Origin: Strigamia acuminata
Lineage: Eukaryota > Arthropoda > Chilopoda > Geophilomorpha > Linotaeniidae
Direction: 5' to 3'
DNA: 64,000 nt
Assembly (NCBI GenBank): GCA_949358305.1
Contig: OX442315.1
Span: 1,612,001-1,676,000 of the forward strand
The translations under genes and the position numbers were made by a program. This document shows positions 42,662 through 51,787 of the stretch, piece after piece (the stretch's first letter is position 1; the number at the start of each line of letters is the position of its first letter). The notes beneath the pieces were generated by a model. It had not been told where the DNA came from and searched no databases. It worked only from the letters and a program-made list of their open reading frames with translations.

Positions 42662-42786
42662 TTTTAATCATTTTTTAAAACGTTTTGATTTCGTTTGTTA
42701 TCGTATGTAACGTGCGCGTTATGTTCGGTATGTACCGTAGTATATAAAACGCCTGTTTTGCTGTACAACTTCATTCGACCAGCGAT

Positions 42787-44538
42787 ATGGCTCCAACTGG
42801 AAGTAAAAAACGATCCTACGATATGGATTTCAAATTGCGGGCAGTGAAGTATGCGTTTGAATTCAGTGGTGAAGCCGCGGCAAGGAAGTTTGGCGTCGAC
42901 CCGAAACGAATTCGGGAATGGAAGAAACAACGATCGGATTTGCAAGTTGCATCGGCCAAGAAATTCAAGAATTCGTCGGTGATTAAACGTAAACGATTGG
43001 GTGGCGGCGGTAGAAAACCGCTTTCGGAATCTATGGAGTCGGCTCTGTTCACTTGGATTCTAGAACAGCGCAACAAAGGTCTACGCACCTCAAGAAAAGT
43101 AATTCGGATAAAGGCGAGAGAGATTTTTAGTAGTCTTTTGGTCGAAACATCGGAGAAAGAAACGTTTGTAGCTAGCAATGGGTGGCTTTCCAATTTCATG
43201 AAACGGTTTGGTTTATCCGTACGAAGGAAGACTACTGTAGCCCAGAAGGACCCGGAAAAGTTGCAGCAACAGGTTGTTAGTTTCCTTATGTACATTTCGA
43301 ATTTGCGTCGCGAAAAAAAACCACGAGTTTGCAACATCGTAGCCATGGATGAAACGTCGTTGTGGTTCGACATGATAAGCAATACTACCGTTGATGTAAT
43401 TGGAAAAAAAACAATATCTATGAAAACAACGGGAAATGAGAAGGCACATGCAACAGTTGTGTTAGCTGCGAAAGGCGACGGTACTAAACTTAAGCCTTAC
43501 ATTGTTTTTAAAAAAAGTATTCGGGCTGTTAAAAAATTAGAATCGGTCAAAGGGGCGGTAGTCGTTTCGAGTAAAAATGGGTGGATGGACGAAAATTTAA
43601 CCACGGATTGGCTGGATCGAGTTTATACAAAGTTTTGTTTTGGTTGTCGTGTTTTAGTTTGGGACAGCTACAGGTGTCACACGAGCGAGCGTACTAAAGA
43701 ACACCTGAAGAATTTCAACACTTTACAAGTCGTGATACCCGGTGGCTGCACAAAATACTTGCAGGCACCAGATGTTTCGTGGAATAAGCCGTTCAAGCAG
43801 CATTTGGCTGTGATTTATGACACTTGGTTGGCCGGCGATAGTGATAAAGAGTGGACGACGGGAGGAAATTTAAAAGCGCCATCGAAAGCTCTGATGACCG
43901 AATGGGTCAAGACGGCATGGGCCAGTGTTTCGTCCGAATTGATAGAGAAATCGTTTAAATCGTGCGGACAAACTACGGCGACCGACGGAAGCGAGGATCA
44001 CTTGATCCACTGTCTGAAACCGGACCAATTGTGTGCTCCGGCGATGCAAATGCTGCAAACCGCGAGAGAGGACGGATCGACTGATACTTTCGAATCACAG
44101 GAAGAGGATGCTGAGGAAGAGAACGAAGAAAACGAAATATTTATCGACAGTGAAAATGAAGACGGTGATGGAGATGAAAACATGAACGAAATTGTTGATG
44201 AAGTGTCGTTTCCTGTAGATTTAGATGAGAATGATCAGGGGGATTTGGATATGCCTGCGGTTGTCGAATATTCAGTTGGTGATTATGTTATTCACTTATT
44301 TGAGGGAGAGCATTTTCCGGGTAAAATCGTAGAAAAACAAGCATCTAGTGAACGGGTTACTTTTAAAATTTCTTCAATGCAAAAGATGAGAAAATACTGG
44401 AAGTGGCCTCAACGTCCAGATGAAGGAATATATACAGAACATGAAATCAGCAAAAAAATAGATGCTGCTACAATTGTTAGCACTTCTAATGCAGGTGCCT
44501 TCTCAATTTGTGATGATTTGTTAGCTAAATGGAAGTAG
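42787..44538 (+). CDS. pogo-like transposase
   Basis: A 583-residue DDE transposase that cuts and inserts the element at TA sites. The N terminus (residues about 10-50, YDMDFKLRAVKYAFEFSG) resembles the Brinker-type helix-turn-helix. A second CENP-B-like DNA-binding helix-turn-helix region spans about 75-150 (SNGWLSNFMKRFGLSVRRKT). The DDE core has D188 (AMDETSLWFD), D293 (VWDSY) and D329 (QAPDVSWNKPFK), a DD35D triad typical of pogo/Tigger. An acidic stretch spans 430-490. A small C-terminal domain starts near 495 (VGDYVIHLFEGEHFPGKI), recalling chromatin-type barrels. The first ATG is used, with no frameshift or stop, and all catalytic residues are present. Assignment to pogo is firm. Confidence 0.93.
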   Translation: MAPTGSKKRSYDMDFKLRAVKYAFEFSGEAAARKFGVDPKRIREWKKQRSDLQVASAKKFKNSSVIKRKRLGGGGRKPLSESMESALFTWILEQRNKGLRTSRKVIRIKAREIFSSLLVETSEKETFVASNGWLSNFMKRFGLSVRRKTTVAQKDPEKLQQQVVSFLMYISNLRREKKPRVCNIVAMDETSLWFDMISNTTVDVIGKKTISMKTTGNEKAHATVVLAAKGDGTKLKPYIVFKKSIRAVKKLESVKGAVVVSSKNGWMDENLTTDWLDRVYTKFCFGCRVLVWDSYRCHTSERTKEHLKNFNTLQVVIPGGCTKYLQAPDVSWNKPFKQHLAVIYDTWLAGDSDKEWTTGGNLKAPSKALMTEWVKTAWASVSSELIEKSFKSCGQTTATDGSEDHLIHCLKPDQLCAPAMQMLQTAREDGSTDTFESQEEDAEEENEENEIFIDSENEDGDGDENMNEIVDEVSFPVDLDENDQGDLDMPAVVEYSVGDYVIHLFEGEHFPGKIVEKQASSERVTFKISSMQKMRKYWKWPQRPDEGIYTEHEISKKIDAATIVSTSNAGAFSICDDLLAKWK

Positions 44539-44729
44539 TCAGATGTTTGAAACATAATTAATAAAAATAAAAATTCATTCTACAAAACTTAATTCTGCAT
44601 ATGAGATTTACAACTTTTTTTTCGGGTAGACGCCCGGCGCGAATAATCGCCGGGTTTTGAATAAACGCCGGGGGGGTCAGCTAAAAAGAATGAATAAACG
44701 CCCCGGCGTTAAATCGAGGCAGTACGGTA

Positions 44730-44962
44730 GTGTATAAATACTAATTTTGATATTTATTTACAGGAAATTTTGTGAATTTATAGGAATTGAAAAATTGTTT
44801 TGAAATGTTATTGTTGGATTATTTTCTTTGTAATTTTGAGTGTAATATTTATGTATTATATATGCTAATAACACTTTAAGTTTTCAGGTAATGAATTTGT
44901 GTTTAGAAAGAGATCAGTGCTAGTGAAAGTGAATAAAAAAAAGTGCAATATAAGGCTTCAGT
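44730..44962 (+). other. Element E leader, after pogo insertion
   Basis: AT-rich noncoding sequence continuing the leader cut at 42531. It has acceptor-like sites (tttacag near 44763; gttttcag ending 44887) before gag. No gene was recognised. Confidence 0.5.
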
Positions 44963-46297
44963 GTGGATAAGCCAATTAAATTGTCACAGTTCAACTTGGA
45001 TAATCTTCAGGATCTACAAAATTTGCAGTCACCTGAACCAAATTTGAAAAATATCACCACTAGGAGAAGTAAAAATACTAGATCTGAATCTGACACTGAA
45101 CCTCAAGAAGATAACAAGGAAGTCCGATCTCAACCTCAATCAATCCTACAGAAATTGGGTTTTGCTACTCCAGCAATAAAGTTAATTCCACAAAAAGGTT
45201 TAGAAGAAATAATAAAGACATTTACACCAGTAAAGACTAAACCAGTTCCAACACCAATTAAACCAAATTTTCCAAATATGGCATCACCACAGACTCCAAC
45301 GGACGTATTGACCGACTTGTTGAAGAGTTTGGTAGTGCAGAAGCGACCAGTCGTCACTTTTGATACAGAAAAAGGCAACATCGACCAATGGCTTGTGGCA
45401 TATGAAGCTACAATAGGAACAGATGATGAGAGAGTAAAACATCTAGCATTAGCCTTAAAGACTGATGGATTGGCATGGTTTGTGGAACAATTTAAGAAGA
45501 ATCCGACATGGAAATGGACGGATTGGAAACCACAGATAGAGAAAAAATTTCGCAAAAGCCAAAAAAATGTTTACAACACTCTCCACTTCATGAAACACAA
45601 AGAGGGTACAGCAGATGCCTTCATGAAGAAAGTCTTGGCCGAGTGTGCGTTTATTCTACCAGAAATGACTGAAACTCAGAAAATAAATTACGTTTACCAA
45701 GGTTTGAAGCCTGCAATGCAGAAGATGATGATAACAGTATTTCCATCAACGTTAGAAGAAATGGAACAGAGACTCAAATTGTATGAAAGTCACCAGATGG
45801 AAGAACCAGCGGATCTACTGCTCACGATGTTTAAAAAAGTAGTAGATGAAAAGGTGAACCCTACGACAACAGGTATACTGTCTGGAACAGGGGGATCCCC
45901 AGTAAGCTACGCCGAGTTATTAGCTGAAAATATCAAATTAAAACAGCAAAAGCTCGTAAGTGAGTCAGTAGAGCCACAACAATCGGTTCCATTATTCATA
46001 CAAGGCGAGTGGTATATTCCAGCATCGCAGCGCAGACAGAACTTTAGAGGTAGATATAACAGAGGTAGACAACGGTCAAATAGCAGTCCGACAACAACGC
46101 GTTCATGTGGATGTTGGCATCGTTATGGTTGTGAACATAACACAGCTGCGCCACAGGAACAACTTCAATTTCAAGAAAATAGAGGGAATCCAAACAACAG
46201 AAAGTGGTTTAAGAAGAAAAGGACACAAGGGGGTGGTAAAACTAACCCTAATCCTAAGCAGAACCCACAACAAGGTCAACAGGAAGAGGAAAACTAG
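44963..46297 (+). CDS. gag: Element E Gag
   Basis: An ORF of 444 codons opening just after a stop at 44951. No ATG occurs until 45278 (MASPQTPTDVL), so the N terminus either comes from splicing or a non-AUG start, or the protein begins at 45278. The capsid-like segment (about 110-290) includes RPVVTFDTEKGNIDQWL, AWFVEQFKKNPTW and NYVYQGLKPAMQ. The C terminus is Arg/Asn/Gln-rich with a CGCWHRYGC cluster instead of a canonical CCHC knuckle. It should package RNA. It overlaps pol in the -1 frame (open from 46258); GGAAAAC just before the stop is a weak slippery candidate. Confidence 0.83.
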   Translation: MDKPIKLSQFNLDNLQDLQNLQSPEPNLKNITTRRSKNTRSESDTEPQEDNKEVRSQPQSILQKLGFATPAIKLIPQKGLEEIIKTFTPVKTKPVPTPIKPNFPNMASPQTPTDVLTDLLKSLVVQKRPVVTFDTEKGNIDQWLVAYEATIGTDDERVKHLALALKTDGLAWFVEQFKKNPTWKWTDWKPQIEKKFRKSQKNVYNTLHFMKHKEGTADAFMKKVLAECAFILPEMTETQKINYVYQGLKPAMQKMMITVFPSTLEEMEQRLKLYESHQMEEPADLLLTMFKKVVDEKVNPTTTGILSGTGGSPVSYAELLAENIKLKQQKLVSESVEPQQSVPLFIQGEWYIPASQRRQNFRGRYNRGRQRSNSSPTTTRSCGCWHRYGCEHNTAAPQEQLQFQENRGNPNNRKWFKKKRTQGGGKTNPNPKQNPQQGQQEEEN

Positions 46298-49086
46298 TGG
46301 GTCGGCCACAAAGAAAATGTTACCATCCAAAGAAGAAAAGAAAGAGTAGAAGAGAGAAGATAATCGTAGTCGAAATGAACATTTCAGAATCTCTATTGGA
46401 AATTCCAGTAATAGTGAACAACATGGAAGTCAAGGCAGTTATGGACAGTGGAGGAAAACGCAATATTATCAGCGAAGAGCTTGCTGAAGCTTTACAGTTG
46501 AATTACCCGCCCAGCCCAAACATTCGATTGCAAGGGGTAAGCGGAGAACTTGTGACTCCAATAGGAAAAGCCAAGATGAACATTACAATTGGTGAATTAA
46601 CATACAGGATCGAGGTCCTGATTGTTAAAGGATTTCATTATGAATTACTGCTAAGTGACCCATTCATGCTGTTCGCGAAGTGCGTGTTAGACTACGACAA
46701 ACAAAAAATCTTTGTGGGCCGAACTAGTGGAAAGGAAGTGGCATTTCCAATGAATAAAACTTTTGTTGATCAGAATTATGTTGCGAGGGTAATGAAGAAC
46801 ATCACAATTCCACCAATGCATGAGTGCATTGTTCCCATCTATTTAAATAAAGCAATAACATTAGACATGTTTGTGCAACCATTGCATAATGTTACTGATA
46901 GATTTGCTGTGATAGGTTGTAAAACTTTAACAGATTTCAAGAACGGCAAAGGCATCATTCGAGTGGCTAACCCAACCAAGAAGACAGTCTTTCTGAAGGA
47001 GAAGTCAGCTATCGCAAAAGCTTATTATGTGGTTGATGTTGGGGTGTTTGATGAAAAACAGGTACACTGTTTTGACTTTGACTCCTCAATAGCAAAAGAC
47101 AAGAATTACAATGCCACAGAAAGGGAGTGTCTGGCCATTCTGTTTGGAATTGAAAAGTATCGACCTTATTTGTATGGTAAGAAGTTCCAGATCGTTACAG
47201 ACCATTCGGCACTTCAATGGCTAAAATCAGTCAAAAACCCCAATGGCAGACTAGCTAGATGGAGCTTAAAGCTAGTAGACTTTGATTTCGATGTGATCCA
47301 CAAAAGCGGAAAAGCGCACAAAGATGCCGACGCCTTGAGCAGAATTCCAGAAGATTTAAGCGAGGAAGAAAACGAAATAGTTCCCTCACTTTTACTCGAA
47401 CAGCTCGACCTTCCTGCTGAGCAGCGTAAGGACAAGAAGCTACTGGAATTGATCACCGCAATGAATCAAGTAGAGCAACTTCCGAAGAAGAGAAGACGTC
47501 CTCTAAAGCAGTTCGTCCTTCTCGACAATGTGTTGTTTAGGAAGAAAAATTCTTTGAATTCCCTAGACACGGAAGTAAATCTGTTATATGTTCCGCAGCA
47601 TTTGAAAACTGCAGTTCTTGAAGAAATGCATGACGGACTGACAGGTGCTCACTTGGGCCTAAACAAAACATGGAAGAGAATGAGAACAAGATTCTTCTGG
47701 CCCCGGATATATAAAGACGTTAGGAATTACGTACTTTCTTGTCCACATTGCGCGAGCTCGAAATCAATGACAACACCGCAAAAAGGTTTAATGCAGCCGT
47801 GGTCTACAATATCTAAGCCTTTCGAGAGGATTGGAATCGATACATTGGGAAGTTTTCCGACCTCCGACAAGGGCAACAAGTATGTTTTCGTAATGACAGA
47901 TTATTTGTCGCGGACAGTAATTGCTAGAGCAGCTCCAGCATCAACAGCGTTGGAGGCAGCCAGAACTTTGCTTTATGAGTTAATGTTGAAGGAAGGCAGT
48001 CCGAGAGAAATCCTGAGCGATAGAGGCACAGAATACAGAAACAAAATGGTGGAAGAAGTATCAAATATGTTTAAAGCCCTACACAAAACCACTTCAGGGT
48101 ACCATCCAAGGACCAATGGACTTACTGAGCGTTTTAATGCGACGTTTGCAAAAATGTTGCAGATTTATGTTGATAAGGACCAGAGGGACTGGGATGATTT
48201 CTTGCCATTTTTGCTTTTCTCGTATAATACCGGTGTGCACGAGACGACAGGATATACACCTTATTATCTTTTGAAAGGATATGAAGTAGATTTGAACGTG
48301 GACGTAAACCTCAACTTACCTCAGAAAGAATTCACCTTGCGAACCTCGAAATTCATCAGAGAAGCTAGGAAAATAGCAAATGAAAGGTTGGAATGGCAAG
48401 GAGAAAAAAGCAGAAAAAGATTTGATCAAGGCCGAGTCCATGTGGAATTTGACCCAGGAGAATTAGTATATCTCAAAACACCCAATAGAAAAGTTGGGTT
48501 AAGTGAAAAACTCCTACCACAGTTCTCAGGCCCATACGAAATAGTAAGAAGAACCGCGCCAAATGACTACGAAATTAGAAGTTCAAATGGAAAGAAAACA
48601 GATATTGTCAACATTGAACGATTAAAACCGTATAAACCCAGAGAAGAAATTCCAGCGGAGATATTAGAAGAATTGACAGCTAAAAAAGTCACATTTGCTG
48701 ATGAAACTGCAACACAAAGTGAAAAACAACAAGAAATTGAAGAAAACACATCAATTTCGCCAATTCCAATCGCTAAAGAACGATTTATTAGCGATGACGA
48801 TCAAATTTCGTTAAAGACACTCTTTGAACCAGAAGAAAATACAATAAAAGTGTCAAATTTCCCAATTCCAAGCGAAAAAGAGCGATTAAAAGCGCTCTAT
48901 GGACCGAAAGAAATTATGGAAAGATGGCAAAACGAAGACGAACGGAAAAACGAAGAAAATCAACTTCGAAAACCGCCGACAGGTGTCGCTGACGCAGTCG
49001 ATGACGCGTCGCCGCCTGAAATCGAGAGTTTCCGGTCACGCCGCCTTCGTAAGCAGGCTCGTCGCGACTATACTAAATATTACTAG
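46297..49086 (+). CDS. pol: Element E pol: protease, RNase H remnant and integrase; RT deleted in frame
   Basis: An intact 929-codon frame. The aspartic protease has VMDSGGKRNI (D50). At about residue 260 the sequence passes directly from a protease-RT linker (AIAKAYYVVDVGVFDEKQ) into the late RNase H (KNYNATERECLAI, TDHSALQWL). The whole RT, including any YxDD motif, and the start of RNase H are absent. Integrase is complete: HHCC finger (GAHLGLNKTW, CPHCASS), D515 (GIDTLG), D575 (SDRGTEY) and E611 (LTERFN), DD35E. A basic/acidic tail follows. Because the frame is preserved, protease and integrase could still be produced. The element cannot reverse-transcribe itself. Entry is from gag by -1 frameshifting, or from ATG 46375. 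Confidence 0.92.
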   Translation: MGRPQRKCYHPKKKRKSRREKIIVVEMNISESLLEIPVIVNNMEVKAVMDSGGKRNIISEELAEALQLNYPPSPNIRLQGVSGELVTPIGKAKMNITIGELTYRIEVLIVKGFHYELLLSDPFMLFAKCVLDYDKQKIFVGRTSGKEVAFPMNKTFVDQNYVARVMKNITIPPMHECIVPIYLNKAITLDMFVQPLHNVTDRFAVIGCKTLTDFKNGKGIIRVANPTKKTVFLKEKSAIAKAYYVVDVGVFDEKQVHCFDFDSSIAKDKNYNATERECLAILFGIEKYRPYLYGKKFQIVTDHSALQWLKSVKNPNGRLARWSLKLVDFDFDVIHKSGKAHKDADALSRIPEDLSEEENEIVPSLLLEQLDLPAEQRKDKKLLELITAMNQVEQLPKKRRRPLKQFVLLDNVLFRKKNSLNSLDTEVNLLYVPQHLKTAVLEEMHDGLTGAHLGLNKTWKRMRTRFFWPRIYKDVRNYVLSCPHCASSKSMTTPQKGLMQPWSTISKPFERIGIDTLGSFPTSDKGNKYVFVMTDYLSRTVIARAAPASTALEAARTLLYELMLKEGSPREILSDRGTEYRNKMVEEVSNMFKALHKTTSGYHPRTNGLTERFNATFAKMLQIYVDKDQRDWDDFLPFLLFSYNTGVHETTGYTPYYLLKGYEVDLNVDVNLNLPQKEFTLRTSKFIREARKIANERLEWQGEKSRKRFDQGRVHVEFDPGELVYLKTPNRKVGLSEKLLPQFSGPYEIVRRTAPNDYEIRSSNGKKTDIVNIERLKPYKPREEIPAEILEELTAKKVTFADETATQSEKQQEIEENTSISPIPIAKERFISDDDQISLKTLFEPEENTIKVSNFPIPSEKERLKALYGPKEIMERWQNEDERKNEENQLRKPPTGVADAVDDASPPEIESFRSRRLRKQARRDYTKYY

Positions 49087-49502
49087 AGCTTTCCGAGACG
49101 AACCAGGTTTACTGAGTGACTCGAGGAAAACTAAAAGTGTTTAGGACAGTAGCTGATTATATTAACAAGATTTCGTAAGTGAAGAGAGTGAATTTTGAAC
49201 GAATTTGGCGAACAAATAGCTTAAAAAACGAAACGAATCTATCGCGGAAATTGTGAAAAATAACATCGCGAAATGGAAATTTAGGCTTAAATAATTGTGT
49301 TAAAACTTCGAAATGAAATTTTAGTGTGTGCATATATTATCAGATGACTAATTAGTTGAAAAATTGTTAAATTTAGTGTAAATAGTGCAACATGAAATGT
49401 TAAATGAAATAATGAATGCAGATTGGAAAAATTTTGTGAAAATTTTGAATTAATGAATTAATTGATTTTATTTTCTTTTCAAACAATATATTAGGAATCC
49501 GA
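49087..49502 (+). other. Element E pol-ORF3 spacer
   Basis: AT-rich, noncoding. It ends with a pyrimidine-rich stretch and the acceptor attttcttttc...ATATTAG (AG at 49493-49494), 8 nt before the ORF3 ATG, suggesting that ORF3 is expressed from a spliced RNA. Confidence 0.5.
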
Positions 49503-50876
49503 ATGGACGAAATGGCAAGCAAATTTGATCGGATGGATGTGCGTAGTGACAGTGACAGCGATGCGGATTCGGTTTGCTCGATGCAAGTGGGCGATCTTTT
49601 GGAACGTCAACTTAAGAAAGGCGATGACTTGGTAAGTTATTTAGCAAATAAGCCGAGCACAAGTAAAACTTTGGACGAATTGGTCAACTGCCCACGCCCG
49701 TTTACAGAAGGAAAGCGGAAGGCGGAGGAAGATAAAAAGAAATATGCAGGACCATTAACAAAGGGTGAAGAAGGCTTATTGCGTCGTCGTCGTAAGAATC
49801 GACAATTGAAACGAGATAAGAAAGCACAAAAGAAGAAAGTGTTTGATGAGCAATCGAAAAAGATCCGGGAAGAAGAAATGCGTCACACCGTCGATCGTAA
49901 CAAGCGCCGATTAGATGATTTGCGAATGGAGCACCGGAATATGGTCAATGCCATTAGAGCCAGAAAACTCAAAGGAGTGATGGGATTGCCCGACTATCAG
50001 TTGTGGAGAACAGGGGCGAATGCTTTGCTGATCCAGGAGGCGAAAATAAGAAAAAACATTTTAAAAGCCATCGCCTTAGCGAGAAGAGAATCTTTCCAGG
50101 ACCCTAGTGTCGTGTTTCCCGCTCCTATTCGGGTATACCGAGTGGAGCTGGACACGGCGCGACAGGTCCAGGCATTGAATCTCGCATTAGATTATAGCAA
50201 CGCGCCAAAATATGACTTAGCATTCGACGCCACAGGATGCCCGCCAATTAAAGTCATGAACTACCAGATGGCAGCATTAGGCGACCCGACACCGGGACGA
50301 CAGAGCTGGACGTATGACAGCGTCGTTGACCACTACCTTCAGCTGTTAGAAGAGCGATACCCGATATTGGCACCATTCCAATCTGATTGGGTCTTCAAAA
50401 TGGTGGATCCAGCCAAACGAAAAGAAGCGATTAGTTGGCTAATGAAGAGACTTCCATGTGCTCAAAAGAGGATTTGGGTGTTCCCAGTTCCTATTGAAGA
50501 GCATTGGCAGCTTTTCATAGTGGATTGGCGGAAAAAGCCAACCCAATACGTGCTTTACGATCCAAGCGGACCAATAGAACTTACATATCCGAAATGGGAA
50601 TCGCTAAGATATTCATTGGTAGGCGCAGGAGTAACATTTCCAAATAAGTTCATACGTTGGGACCCACCACGTATGCACCAATTGGACAACGATAGTTGCG
50701 GCCCAACTATACTCTATTTCATCAGACGATACGTTGAAGATCGTGACCTGATGCAGTTTGGGGAGCCGTGTGAGTTACGCCTACGTTTTATCTACGAGAT
50801 TGCGAACCGTGAAATTCTCCCATTCGAATTGATCAAAGAAGAAGATAAGAAGGATCAAGCGGAAGGAGGAGAGTGA
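49503..50876 (+). CDS. Element E ORF3: Ulp1/SENP-like (C48) cysteine protease
   Basis: A 457-residue protein in the env position. The N-terminal half is charged and basic (RRRRKNRQLKRDKKAQKKK, about 94-112), probably helical and nuclear. The C-terminal third has the C48 active site in order: H334 (EEHWQLFIVDW), D353 (LYDPSG), Q393 (MHQLD) and C399 (DNDSCGP). The spacings (19, 40 and 6) are close to those of yeast Ulp1, and Trp follows the His as in the family. C48 enzymes cleave SUMO or other ubiquitin-like proteins; related adenovirus-type enzymes process capsids. I infer that it may de-SUMOylate host factors or process element proteins. No lesion is visible. The C48 call is firm by motif; the substrate is unknown. 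Confidence 0.88.
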   Translation: MDEMASKFDRMDVRSDSDSDADSVCSMQVGDLLERQLKKGDDLVSYLANKPSTSKTLDELVNCPRPFTEGKRKAEEDKKKYAGPLTKGEEGLLRRRRKNRQLKRDKKAQKKKVFDEQSKKIREEEMRHTVDRNKRRLDDLRMEHRNMVNAIRARKLKGVMGLPDYQLWRTGANALLIQEAKIRKNILKAIALARRESFQDPSVVFPAPIRVYRVELDTARQVQALNLALDYSNAPKYDLAFDATGCPPIKVMNYQMAALGDPTPGRQSWTYDSVVDHYLQLLEERYPILAPFQSDWVFKMVDPAKRKEAISWLMKRLPCAQKRIWVFPVPIEEHWQLFIVDWRKKPTQYVLYDPSGPIELTYPKWESLRYSLVGAGVTFPNKFIRWDPPRMHQLDNDSCGPTILYFIRRYVEDRDLMQFGEPCELRLRFIYEIANREILPFELIKEEDKKDQAEGGE

Positions 50877-51284
50877 AGTGAACTTTAACTTCTTTAAGTG
50901 AATAAGTGTAAAATCAACACGAACTTTGAACATTTTGTTTTGTGTGTGTTTTTTTTTTATTTTATAGAAAATTGAAAACTTGAAAAAAAGTAATATAAAA
51001 ATAAAAAACCAAAAAGTGTTATCATTGATGAAAAGTGTTAATTTTAATTGATTTTAAACTTTGAATATTGTTTCCAATGTAAAAAAGTGTAATAAAAAGG
51101 GATTATGACATTTATAAACATTGAAAAGTGTGTTAGATTATATAAAAATAAGGATGATGAAAAGAGATTCTCAAAATTGTAAAATTGTGTTTATGATTTG
51201 AAAATTTTTTATGTAAGAGGAGATGCGTTAGTTAGAACAATTCATTGTTTTTCGAGAGACCGAAAAAATTAAAGGGGGGGGGGC
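50877..51284 (+). other. Element E 3' untranslated region and polypurine tract
   Basis: AT-rich with many short gaaaagtgt phrases and no gene. It ends with attaaaggggggggggc (about 51268-51284), the polypurine tract directly before the 3' LTR. Confidence 0.8.
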
Positions 51285-51783
51285 TGTTACGCGGTAGAGC
51301 CGTACCGTGTATCGGCTGGCTCTGCTCGCTCTGTTTAGGCATTTAATGCAATGAATTCTCACTAGACGGCGCTGCGCACCTAATTAGATGCACAGACCGT
51401 TCAACTTAGTTAATAGGGGGAATAGGAGTTTACTTAGTGAGCTGATTAAGCCAGAGAGCTCAGATCTCTTTTGATTCTCAAACTGTTACCTTCACCTACT
51501 ACTGCCAGCCGGTTGACGGTCAGGCAGGACTAGGTTTCCTGAATTGAATTGAATTGACAACAGCATCATCCTTATTTACTTATTTGATTTGAATGAATGA
51601 TTTATATTTTAGGTTTAATAAATGAACAAATGTAATAAGAGCTGTTGACCGAACATTTACATTGGTAAATGTCCGACTTTGAACAATAAAGCCAACAGGC
51701 ATTTTACATATAAAACCCTGTGTCATTCTTGATTAACTTCATGTCACGTAGGACTAAATCAATCCCCATTTAGCCACGTAACA
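51285..51783 (+). repeat. Element E 3' LTR
   Basis: The partner of 41726-42233, followed by target duplication ATAT (51784-51787) and then element F leader sequence. Confidence 0.94.
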
Positions 51784-51787
51784 ATAT

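Larger units (their letters stand above)
42534..44727 (+). mobile_element. pogo-like DNA transposon (Tc1/mariner superfamily)
   Basis: 2.2 kb, bounded by TA target duplications (42532-42533 and 44728-44729). The terminal inverted repeats start CCGTACTGCCTCGATYTAACGCCGG and match in all but one of 25 bases. The subterminal regions carry multiple AACGCC(GG) repeats. It contains one intact transposase gene and lies in the leader of element E, so it inserted after E. Near-identical ends and an intact ORF suggest recent activity. Confidence 0.93.
41726..51783 (+). mobile_element. Element E: Gypsy-type retrotransposon with C48 protease ORF, lacking RT
   Basis: 10.1 kb including a nested pogo transposon. 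LTRs are 508 and 499 bp, with target duplications ATAT (41722-41725 and 51784-51787) inside element F's leader. The order is LTR, PBS, leader (with pogo), gag, pol without reverse transcriptase, a Ulp1-like protease ORF, polypurine tract, LTR. The LTRs differ mainly by a 9-bp tandem gain (gctctgctc) near 41770. Confidence 0.94.
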
